Source of the DNA: Lota lota
Taxonomy: Eukaryota; Chordata; Actinopteri; Gadiformes; Lotidae
DNA length: 64,000 nucleotides
Assembly (NCBI GenBank): GCA_026745465.1
Contig: JACYXH010000017.1
Span: 2,396,954 to 2,460,953, forward strand
Direction: 5' to 3'
Made by a program: the position numbers and the translations under genes. The notes below the pieces were generated by a model, which was given only the letters and a program-made list of their open reading frames with translations, was not told the origin of the DNA and did not search any database. Each line of letters starts with the position of its first letter. Positions within the stretch are counted from its first letter, which is position 1. Positions 55,175 through 64,000 of the stretch are shown here, piece after piece.

Positions 55175-55915
55175 GGAGTAGCAAATGCACAAAATGATTC
55201 CAGGATAGTCAAAAGATAATCAAACGCATGCTGCACTACCTCATGTTTCCAAAAGAATCATGTTTGAAATAGATTAGTCAAAAAGACACCTATGCTCATT
55301 TTAATTTACATTTATCCAGAAAAGAGTATGATTTCCATTTAGGAAAGACTGGCTATTCTTTTTAACAGAGCATGCCCTCACCTTGAGTGCAGAGCAGTCA
55401 AGGTGAGAGTTCAAATCATGCAGTATGTGTTTGTAGGGAGGGTCAGCGTTAAGAACATTTCAGCGTTGCTTACTGCACCACTTAACCAGCAATATGTCCT
55501 TTTGGTGGGAACATTATGCAAATTGAGTTAATAGTTCTCCTATGCTTTCAAATTGTGCGAGGAGGCTAGGAGACGTGAAGGTGAAACTGAAGAATGCCTG
55601 GGGAACAGGGAAAATACATAATGCATGACAAAAGACCTGCAACCAAGGGTCGCTAGTCAATTATTGTTCATGTTGTAGGAATGGGCTTCATTTCCAGATG
55701 TGTTTATTACTTGGTTGACACTAAAGATTTTCCATCACTAGTCCAAATGAACTCCTAGTGGTTGAGTGTATTGAAGTGTTGATGGATGGGTTTTATACAC
55801 CTGGTTTTTATTGATATTGGAGGAATGTGTCAGGAGACGGTGTGCATTTAAAGTTAAAAAGGACAAAAACCGTCTTTGTAGACTACAGTGTTTGGCTCTC
55901 TAGTCTAAATTGCAA
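55175..55915. other. No gene recognised
   Basis: No supported exon or repeat. Confidence 0.5.
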
Positions 55916-55920
55916 AAGTT

Positions 55921-56115
55921 GAAGGGGCCCTAGTTCAAAATATATCCCTTTGTGACATCGCAAGTGTGAGTGTCCACGCAGATGTATAAGGGGAGATCTA
56001 CATCTACATCAGCCTACCAGTTGACGCAGTCAACCAATCAACTCATTCCAGCAGCTGGGCACGCCCACATTGTGGAATAGATAGAAGGGATACATTTTCG
56101 AAATGGTTGGTAATG
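55921..56115. mobile_element. Member of the palindromic GGGGCCCTA MITE family
   Basis: Starts GAAGGGGCCCTAGTTC, continues TTTGTGACATCGCAAGTGTG AGTGTCC, and ends with inverted-type words (GGGCACGCCCACATTGTGG, then TTGGTAATGGTTCTTC). This matches the order in the 14175 copy. Confidence 0.45.
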
Positions 56116-56119
56116 GTTC

Positions 56120-57560
56120 TTCAAAATGTATAATTGGGACACTTTTAGAAACCATCAAAGTAACAAATGCACAAATGCACTATTAGTATTGTCCAAAACA
56201 CAAATAACTCCATCTCTGCATAAATACAATCAATGCAATTCCCAATGGGAAATAAAAAAAACAAGTATCTATCAGGCAGGTCGGGCCGATGTGACATTCT
56301 GCTCAAACTTTAGAGAAGTGCTATTTTGACATTTGGAAGTCCTTGTTGGCATGACCTTTGCTGTGTAGTATTACCAAACAGGCGAAGAGTCAATCCCAAA
56401 TATTTTATTGTAAAATTATGCTATTTACCTATCCACTGGCTTCCATAATGGGCACAAAGTGAAGCATTTATGTTTGTGAATCGTTTTATTTACTCAGACA
56501 TGCCAATCAATCAATATCCTTAGGGACATCCCATGCCTCTGATCTACACATGGACCGTGGCCATACCAAATGTCACCATCAGAAGCCTACATCTGTAACC
56601 TACGAGTGTAGCTACAGGCTTACTTCAGTGTGTTAGTCATGGAAACCGTGTGTTACCCAACCACCTTGCAATTTACAAGTGTTTATACAACACAAAGACC
56701 ACACACACACACACACACAAATTGTGACCTTATGAAATCAAAATGGCATGACATTTTTCCCCAAAGGAGAGCTTTAGATATACCGTTGCAATAATTATCC
56801 TCCATAGATCATCATCAATCTATTAGTTGACGATAGATTTAACACTTATTTTACAACAATTTGTCATTCATTAAATTATATATGAATGGTTTATCAAGGA
56901 TGTATGAATGTATTGATTAAACAGTATCTGATTCAGATTGGGTGCAATCGTCAATAAATTATGTAAATAAATTATTCTGTTATCAAAATATTTTTTTATA
57001 AAAAGCTTTATAAATAATTTATGATTTACATTTATTATCCATTAATATATGGTGCAAACGTATCTTCATTGTCTACGCTTTGTGTTCTATTATTGCTATA
57101 AATGCATTTCAAAAGCATTACAAAAACACTCCGTCCAGTCCAAATAGAACAAATGAACATAACACATTATTAATGCCAGTGGCATAGCGCCACTGTGTGG
57201 TCAACTAATAAATTACATCCCACCATTAGGCCTATTGTTGACCATTCAAGCGTGAATGGGAAAGGATTACAAAGATTTGTATTGCCTTTTGTGTTGTCTC
57301 TGGGTGCACTTAACTCACGTTTAGCCTAATTGCTTGCAGCTATTCACGAGGACCAGTTGGATTGAAAACCGACAGGGAATCAGGCCAACAACAATTCTTA
57401 GAATCTCTGCCAAGTTTTTCGAACTGATGGCATGCAAAGTATATTTACCTTACATAATTATCTGTTATGATAACGTCTTCAATGCACAAGAAAGAAAATC
57501 TGGCGAGTCTAATTTGTACCTGCGGTGTAACATATAACTGTTAAGTTACCTACCCGGTTC
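56120..57560. other. No gene recognised
   Basis: AT-rich. A short CA array lies at 56700-56720. No exon is supported. Confidence 0.5.
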
Positions 57561-57639
57561 TCCGCATGTTACGTTAATTGGCGACCTGACTTCCCCCACA
57601 GGTGTGACTAATCCACCCTCGGTCGACTTGGGCTGAGAG

Positions 57640-57740
57640 AGGGTCATGAATTGTAGGGTTATTCCGGTTTACCGCAACGCAGTTTCCGGTCTCTTACTTC
57701 CTATGAGCTGTGTACGCCAGTCGCCATCTAACAGTCCCCG
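57640..57740 (+). promoter_or_regulatory. Possible promoter-like patch with ETS-type sites
   Basis: TTCCGG occurs twice (about 57663 and 57686), with ACTTCCTATG close by, in a GC- and CpG-richer patch amid AT-rich DNA. ETS-type sites cluster in TATA-less housekeeping promoters. No first exon could be recognised downstream, so this is weak. Confidence 0.2.
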
Positions 57741-57965
57741 GAGCGAAAAGAACATGACTAGAATATCGTTAGCGAGTTTTTATTTTAGTTTTTAGTTTTC
57801 TTTGACAAAGCAGTACCCAAAACGTGTAACGGAAACGCACATCCATTTATCAGAAGTCCCTCCCTCCCTCCCGCCAGTAACACAGATTTGGAGCATCCCG
57901 TTCCAGGCGTTTGCTCAAGGAGTGAGCAAAGAAAAATAGTAACACAGAAAAAAAGTGAACTTCAT

Positions 57966-58066
57966 AAAACACATAGCAACATTAAGCTCTTGGTAGTGGT
58001 TAAGTGTTTCCAGGACTATTGTTATTATTTTTGTTTGAAATAATGTGTTATGGTTTTGCACGCCCT
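57966..58066. repeat. 101-bp direct duplication, copy 1
   Basis: Starts AAAACACATAGCAACATTAA and ends TTATGGTTTTGCACGCCCT. It matches 58261-58361 without gaps and with few substitutions. The copies are 295 bp apart (start to start). Confidence 0.9.
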
Positions 58067-58260
58067 AAACCACTATTATATTATACAATATATCAACTAC
58101 TGGGGTTATCTAGTGGTCAAGCCCATCTACTACCTTTAGAGTAGACCTAATAAGATAAACGCAATCACTTGCTCTACGATGTGAGTCTGGACCACCCTGT
58201 GTCATTCATTTAACACAAATACAAATAGTCCAACGCAGGAACCCAAATAGATCAGCAACT

Positions 58261-58361
58261 AAAACATATAGCAACATTAAGCAATTGGTAGTGGTTAAGT
58301 GTTTCTAGGACCATTGTTATTATTTTTGTTTGAAATAATGTGTTATGGTTTTGTACGCCCT
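58261..58361. repeat. 101-bp direct duplication, copy 2
   Basis: Partner of 57966-58066. The sequence between the copies is not duplicated. Confidence 0.9.
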
Positions 58362-58789
58362 ACATGGAACTGTGACCATTTTCCCAGCAACCTTTGTTTA
58401 GCTTTCTATTAACGGTCTAACGTTACTCATCAACCCGGCATTTCAATAAAAACAATAGACCCAATATTAAAAACAATATATATTTAAGAAAATATTTTGT
58501 TTTTTCTTTGTTCTTTTATCTCACTCGTTCTCCGCATTTGTCTGTTTGCCACCACACCCACAGACGTGCATCCAGGAAGCAGCTCAAGTCAGAGTACATG
58601 CATAGCTCACCAGTTGTTTGTGTATTAACTCAATTATAGCCCCACACCTTGAGATTCAGCGCTGATAGAAGTATGCAGAATGTTTGCTTTGCTTCCTTGC
58701 CAGAATCAACAGCGGGTGTCGCTACTGTTTTGTTATTATATGTCAAATAAAAGTTGAATCATACAAAAAGTTTATTCTCATTTGGTCCC

Positions 58790-58897
58790 TTAACTAAAGG
58801 TGAAATGTGTAGAGTTTAGTAGCATCTAGCAGAACGGACTTGGCAGAAATGGAATATAATATTCATAAACGTGTTTTAATTACTGTTTGATACAAAT
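58790..58897 (+). mobile_element. piggyBac-type MITE, left part (interrupted)
   Basis: TTAA at 58790-58793, then AAAGGTGAAATGTGTAGAG, TTTAGTAGCATCTAGCAG and AACGGACTTGGCAGAAATGG. These are the hallmark words of one end of a very common fish TTAA MITE (recalled). The element stops abruptly at 58897, where gypsy-type sequence begins, and resumes at 60231. Confidence 0.7.
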
Positions 58898-59007
58898 GTT
58901 TATTCGGAACATGACTACAAGCATCATGGTCACCTCCAGACTACCCGCCGACCCTATCTGAAGATGTCATCATACCGTGCCTTAATGTATCATAACCTGA
59001 TCATAAC
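58898..59007 (-). repeat. 110-bp terminal direct repeat (3' LTR-like, minus orientation)
   Basis: On the minus strand it starts GTTATGATCAGG and ends CCGAATAAAC. Gapless match to 60121-60230 with about 8 differences. It is short for an LTR, so it may be an LTR remnant. Confidence 0.75.
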
Positions 59008-59136
59008 TAATTATGCTGCATCGCAAAGATGAATTTCAGGTGGACAATGACATCAGTCAACCTGGAGGGAGGGAGTGAGCTGTGCTCACTCGGTTCCCTG
59101 TTGCTGTGCTGTGCCTGCCTTCCTCACACAGCTGCG

Positions 59137-59770
59137 TCACGCTTGCACACACACACTGTGCCTCTTCAGCTTCTCTCTCAGCTCATCCAGGTAAGCAGTG
59201 CTTGCAGGTAAGCTGTCTGTAATGGTGTCTGCATAGATGTTTGTATCCTCCAGTAAACCCTTTTCCTCTGGTGTTGCACCCCTCTGTAATGGAGCCTGTG
59301 ACAGCTGTCCACTTCCCAGGCACATGAGCAACGCATCAGCCGCATACGGAACCGCTGAATCCGTGGGGAGAGGGCATACAAGGGCTTGTGGTCAGTCTCC
59401 AGCTGGAAGTGTTTACCGATGAGAAAGTTGCGGAATCTCTCACAGGCCCAGGTCATTCCCAAGGCCTCCTTTTCCACCTGCGTGTTTCTCTGCTCTCTCT
59501 CTGTGAGAGAGACCGTGACATATGGGCTACTGGCTTCACTGATCCTCCCACTTCTGGAGAAGAACCCCTCCCAGGCTGCAGGAAGAGGCATCCGCTGACA
59601 CTTTGACCTCCCTGTTAGGGTCATACATAGCTAACACAGGTGGGTTGTCAGCACGTCCTTCCGATTCGGGAAAGCTCTGGCCTGCTCGACACCCCACACC
59701 CAGCAGTTCTTCTTTGAGGGGAGGTCTCGCAGAGGTTTAACTTTCTCAGCCAACTGCGGGATGAACCACC
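59137..59770 (-). pseudogene. Broken pol fragment: reverse-transcriptase connection and RNase H of a Ty3/gypsy element
   Basis: On the minus strand, in order: LRDLPSKKNCWVWG (connection) in one frame, then VSADASS (first RNase H aspartate) in a second frame. Then QVEKEALGMTWACERFRNFL (active-site glutamate) and LETDHKPL (aspartate) lie in the 148-codon frame 59178-59624. IQRFRMRLMR follows after an apparent deletion of about a dozen residues, and the stretch leading to the usual spacer is degenerate. A shifted frame (59137-59331) continues with LLEDTNIYADTI. Several frame changes and stops make it non-functional. RNase H would degrade the RNA of RNA-DNA hybrids during reverse transcription. 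Family assignment rests on the motif pattern. Confidence 0.8.
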
Positions 59771-59854
59771 TGGTTTAAATATGCAGAGAAAACTCCTCAG
59801 CTCACTCACATGGTTGGCTCACCCATCTTCATTATAGCCTCTGTGTCCATCTAA

Positions 59855-60031
59855 ATGCACACAGAGTCGCACACTGTCCGTGCAAGTTCATAGTTGCAGT
59901 GTTCGGCTAGCACATACAGGGCAGTGACAAAATAGTCCACAGTCTCATTTTCCCCCTGTGGGAGCATATTGAAGTTCGCACGCTCATATATGACATTTCT
60001 CTTCACTATGAAAAACTCTTGGAAGGAGTTG
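59855..60031 (-). pseudogene. gag-like remnant of the same Ty3/gypsy element
   Basis: An open stretch of about 58 codons on the minus strand contains RNVIYERANFNMLPQGENET and FVTALYVLAEHCNY. This is the pattern of gag proteins of Ty3/gypsy elements (a ...F..R.Q...E.v..f...L..la..C.y motif). It ends in a stop close to where pol sequence starts, so the usual zinc knuckle, protease and polymerase are deleted. Confidence 0.65.
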
Positions 60032-60120
60032 TGAACGCCCCTTTGTTTCCCCAGTCAAGGTCAGCCCACGCAAAACATTATCCGCCTCATCTAATGAGTC
60101 CAACTGTATATTTACGTGGA

Positions 60121-60230
60121 GTTTATTCAGAACCTGACTACAAGCATGACGGTCACCTCCAGACTGCCCCCTGACCCTATCTGATGATGTCATCATACCG
60201 TGCCTTAATGTATCATAACCTGATCATAAC
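60121..60230 (-). repeat. 110-bp terminal direct repeat (5' LTR-like, minus orientation)
   Basis: Partner of 58898-59007. On the minus strand it starts GTTATGATCAGG (preceded by T) and ends CTGAATAAAC. Confidence 0.75.
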
Positions 60231-60356
60231 ATTACGCCACAGGAACGTCATAAATTGACACATGGCTAATCGATGCTGGGGGTGGGGGGTATTTAGTCAG
60301 TTGAAATCAGCAACCTCACCACTGGATGCCACTAAATCCTAAATACTGCACCATTA
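60231..60356 (-). mobile_element. piggyBac-type MITE, right part (interrupted)
   Basis: Read on the minus strand from the outer edge: GGTGCAGTATTTAGGATTTAG, then TGGCATCCAGTGGTGAGG and TTGCTGATTTCAACTGAC, the other end of the TTAA MITE family. The outer TTAA is decayed to ATTA. With 58790-58897 it frames the gypsy insertion. Confidence 0.7.
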
Positions 60357-60510
60357 GCACAACTCCTGTCATTATATACTACTGTCAGGTGCATATTTCC
60401 ATAGTCCCGCTGCTGAATTCTAGAGTCGCACACTGTCCGTGCGGAAACTATATACAATACTGTTGTTCCAACTATGTAGTGTAACAGGGCTCTTGCATCA
60501 TGGGATATAC

Positions 60511-60690
60511 ATGAGAAACGCTGTGGCAGTTTTGAACCCAGCAATGTTTCCCTAAAATGACACATATTTTAACAATAAATTACAAAACAATGAACACATT
60601 TGTTTTACTACTAACATAAAAAAAAACATTCTAATGCCCCAATGGTTCCAAAATGGAGTCATAGCAATGAGATATTGTGATGTACAAGCC
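60511..60690. repeat. Diverged dispersed repeat, copy 2 (pairs with 54991-55170)
   Basis: Begins ATGAGAAACGCTGTGGCAGT; the order of matching words is as in copy 1. It lies about 155 bp outside the nested MITE. Confidence 0.65.
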
Positions 60691-60835
60691 CATAAATCTC
60701 TAAAATACAATAGCCAATATCGATATTTATATATTAAGCCCATACGTTGTATAACTCTCTCACACACACATATGCGTGTGTTTTGTTCACAACTAAACGT
60801 GGAGAAAAAGTTTAAGTGTATAATACTTCAAGAAA

Positions 60836-60868
60836 ATTATATATATTTATATATATATATATGTAATA
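60836..60868. repeat. (TA)n-rich tract
   Basis: Alternating TA with a few T interruptions. Confidence 0.9.
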
Positions 60869-60899
60869 TACTATTTGAAGATGCATGTTCTGTGTAAGA

Positions 60900-62085
60900 T
60901 TAGGGTTGGATTTGTTTATTGAAATAAGAGGCCTAATATATATTAACTGCTTCCTTATCACTAAGAGAGCATGCTTGTTTTCAGCTATTATAAATGGCAA
61001 GAGCTCAAGTTGTCAAGAGCAAAGGTGTAGTGAAACATTGCGTGACACGCTGTGTTTCTTGGTCATCTTGGTCATGAAGACTTCTTTCTTCGTAGATATT
61101 CCCTCAAAATGTCAATGTTATGATATTGCAATCGACACAGAGTATGACGCATTGTCACAAACATTTCTATAGAAATCCTTCAGCCACGCTGAGTATATTT
61201 AACATTCAGACCTTTTGTCAGCAAGTGTTGTGCTGACAAACGCTTTTAAAAACACCCCTGTGAGACAAATAATGGAATTTGTTACTATTGATATCGTCTG
61301 CTGAAGTACATTAAGCATACAACTCAACACTGACTCGTAAAAATCAAAAAGAAGTTGGGTAGAAGCAGGCTAGTTATATATTGACCTGTCTCGATCTGGT
61401 CTTGATGCATTGACATTATGTGTCAATGCATCACCCCAGTAACACCCTAGACATTATGTCAATATTTGAATAACTATTACACTATTTAAAATGTTGTTAA
61501 ATCTTATCCTTAACACATCTTTCCTGTTTGTGGCAACCGGTAATTCCTCGTACAAAAATAGCTATGTATTCCACGATTCAAACAAAAGAGCATTGTTGTT
61601 TCACCCACAGGTGCCAGTTACATTTCCCCATGCCACATCAATCTGAATTCCCAGAACCTTACATAGTGTTATCAACTGAATCATGCCGCTTACACTGGTC
61701 AAATTACTGCTGCCCTTGTTGTCAAGAGACATTGACGCGAAGAGGTGTTTATAATTTAAAATAAAATTGGATGAGGCCTGAATGAAAGTGGTTAACCCCA
61801 TTTTGGACAGAAACAATTACTGGAAATTGGTCAAGGGGGCTGAGATTAGATACTCAAAGGGTCTAGAATTGCCCCTGATATCAACACGGACAAAATTCCT
61901 TCAAAATAATGTGAGCATCAGATTAAGAAGGGCTTGGCTAGAGAAGTGTACCCGTCGCCTGTGTGTTTCCCCAGCGGAGCAGAACCTCCATCAGCACAAC
62001 GTTCCTCCTCACGCAGCACAAAACACAAAGACGTCACAGTGGATTTCAGGTTGGTGATAAGATGTCCTTGTGCTCTTTTTGCAAA
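60900..62085. other. No gene recognised
   Basis: Open frames of 60-95 codons without a recognisable domain. Nothing is supported. Confidence 0.5.
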
Positions 62086-62089
62086 CCTT

Positions 62090-62178
62090 GTGCCACTATC
62101 TTTGGCACAGAGTTCTTGATTTGTATCTCAATGTACCTTCCTGGTTAAGTAAAGGTAATACAAATAAAATAATATACA
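62090..62178 (+). repeat. LINE 3' tail-like sequence ending in AATAAAATAAT
   Basis: TTGTATCTCAATGTACCTTC, CTGGTTAAGTAAAGG and TACAAATAAAATAATA follow the pattern of a very common 3' end of fish non-LTR elements (recalled). No coding part is visible upstream. Confidence 0.5.
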
Positions 62179-62179
62179 G

Positions 62180-64000
62180 TAGATACTGGCCAAAATATAA
62201 AGTTATAGAGAAGGAAATATACACATAGCCCGACCTGTGTTTGTCAGCCTACTTTATAATTGTTTTCCTGTCAAATGGTGTGACACTTGGACTTCTTTTA
62301 AATAGATGACATGCTAAACTTGGAATTTAGTTTTGCGACATTACATTCTGTGTTTTACGATCCACACCACCAGGTCCAGACTGCTGCAATGGCTGGAATC
62401 TCACTGTAGCTCTATTGTCGCAATGTGGTGGCTTTGCTATATGCCAAAAGGCCTCCACGATCCAGTCAATCATCATGGACCACTAAAAACAAAACACAAG
62501 ACACATTGTTAAAGGTGTCATGCATACAGCCGCACAATGAAATGTTAAGAGACGAACGGACTGATTTGTAATCAGCGTTGACGGTCATGTATTTTCACTT
62601 ATTCGCCATTTCACTGACTACCTGCGCAAATGTTCACCATCATAATCATAACACAATAATCCCAAGAACCACCTGGCAATTGAATAATTGTAGGTCTATA
62701 TGTCACACACGCAACAAGTCAGGGCAGTCCCTCAATCAAATCTATTCTAATGCCTTCAGTATTTCTTAATAAAGTCTCTCATGAAAAGGTGAACCCGGTT
62801 CTAATCTAAAAGCTGTAATTAAAGCATCCTAACTTCCACAGCCCCTCCCTGCTAATTTAGGGCCATACCATTGCCATTGCATTAAACCATTAATAATCCT
62901 GCTCGTATTCACAGCTATCTCACGACAGAGACAATTTGTCACAGTTTAAAACCATTAATCGGCAATATTATTAGTACTGAATATAAATATACATAAATAC
63001 AAATATAATTTGTATTTATTCAAATTATAAAACACACTACATACGTCAGATAAAAGAAAAGAACACTCATATTTGTGTTTTATTCATTTCGTATTATTAT
63101 TCCAAACAATGAATACAGTTTTCTACATGAGGATCCCTATATTACGTTTGTTATTTAGTATTATGTGATACCAAGAAGCCGTTGCGTGTATTTCCAAACA
63201 GGTTAAACTGGTCCGGCATTGTTAAGGAAGAGGTTGGAGTATACACCCTCATCTCAGTTGCCGTTCTGTCATTCAAAACACCTCTGTTGTTTTCACAAAC
63301 TTTATTCTTTGCAGAACACTGGAGGTAACACTAACATACTGCTACCAGTAGTCTTTGTATTGTTACCCTGAATTGGCTGATTTGTAAGGGTCTATGAAAT
63401 TGCAACCATCAGTAGAAACAGGTAAGAAACATTTAGATGGAGATGATTGAGAAGTAATTGATCAATATTTAAATTTAGAGACATTTTGAGAGATAGTTTG
63501 TGAGTTTTTTTAACGCGTGGAATTAAGAATGCAGCTGGTGTTAAATAGGAAGACAAATCAATACATAAATACATCTCTAGTTTGTTTTGTAATTAGTTGG
63601 GTTTTCTCTAGTAAAACCCTCAGGCTATTATTTTCCATGTGGTTATTTTAGCAGAAAGAAAGATTTTGGGCATGACTTCAGGTGAAGGGTCCAAAGTCCT
63701 TGGCAATGGATTTTGTTGGCATAAGAACATGATTGTTCAGTCAATCAAAGAACATTCATGGTGACATTCATTCTAATTCTTTCAGAACAAACCTCAGGAA
63801 CAATTTGTTGGACTAGCAACTGAGTTTTTACATAAGTCTTAATATAAATAATAAATAGAATGCAAATCAGTCAAAAGTAATTTGGAAATGTGCAACATTG
63901 ACTGATATAACAAAATTGCATACCAACTTTGTAAACATCGGCGTGGTGTGAGTTCAGGTTGTGTTCAGCATTCAGCATTGAAGTTTTGGACTGTATCAAA
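62180..64000. other. No gene or repeat recognised; AT-rich
   Basis: AT-rich to the window edge. No supported exon or element. Confidence 0.5.

Larger units (their letters stand above)
58898..60230 (-). mobile_element. Internally deleted Ty3/gypsy-type LTR retrotransposon nested in a MITE
   Basis: Bounded by two 110-bp direct repeats of equal length (58898-59007 and 60121-60230). Read on the minus strand it has a gag-like segment (59855-60031) followed directly by the reverse-transcriptase connection and RNase H part of pol (59137 to about 59760). Protease, most of the reverse transcriptase, and integrase are missing. Frameshifts and stops break the pol part. The order gag then pol, both on the minus strand, and the terminal repeats support an LTR element. 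The 110-bp repeats differ at about 8 positions (about 7%), so the insertion is not recent. No matching 5-bp target duplication was found. It cannot move on its own. Confidence 0.75.

Noticed and set aside
58789-60356. Target-site duplication of the gypsy insertion
   Set aside because: The bases next to 58898 (ACAAAT) and 60230 (ATTACG) do not match as a 4-6 bp direct repeat, so no duplication is claimed.

Overview
The window is a gene-poor stretch of a vertebrate nuclear genome, almost certainly a teleost fish. Evidence: coding sequence is split by GT-AG introns; an intact Tc1-type transposon, piggyBac-type (TTAA) miniature elements, Ty3/gypsy and LINE debris are of kinds common in fish; and there are many long CA/GT and CT/GA microsatellites. 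A pike or salmonid relative is plausible from the Tc1 family, but this is inference.

Layout. 1-20.6 kb has no recognisable gene. It holds a 14-bp minisatellite (3.97 kb), a 38-bp tandem repeat with a hairpin in every unit (5.9 kb), tRNA-derived SINE copies (8.8 and 12.7 kb), MITE fragments (14.2 and 15.6 kb) and microsatellites. 20.6-23 kb holds a fold-back element, then a complete Tc1/mariner transposon (21100-22676) with an open transposase frame, inverted repeats and TA target duplication, then a copy of a dispersed repeat that carries an internal CT array. 23-34.6 kb is mostly microsatellites and unassigned sequence. 34.7-36.1 kb has the best copy of the CT-carrying repeat and a degenerate LINE reverse-transcriptase fragment. 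36.4-43.7 kb holds a perfect 45-bp palindrome, a 24-bp minisatellite, a complete TTAA-flanked MITE and more GT arrays.

47.3-50.9 kb carries the only host gene recognised: an aquaglyceroporin closest to aqp3. Exons 1-4 are in order on the + strand with introns retained, but there are three frame-breaking indels, two damaged splice donors and no visible exons 5-6. I call it a non-processed pseudogene. 54.9-60.7 kb is a repeat graveyard: a diverged repeat pair, a 101-bp direct duplication, and a nested insertion in which an internally deleted Ty3/gypsy element with two 110-bp terminal direct repeats sits inside a piggyBac-type MITE. 61-64 kb is AT-rich and shows only a LINE-like tail.

No operon-like logic applies. 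The one protein likely to be made from an intact frame is the Tc1 transposase. Most of the long open frames in this window are stop-free translations of microsatellites or minisatellites and are not annotated as genes.
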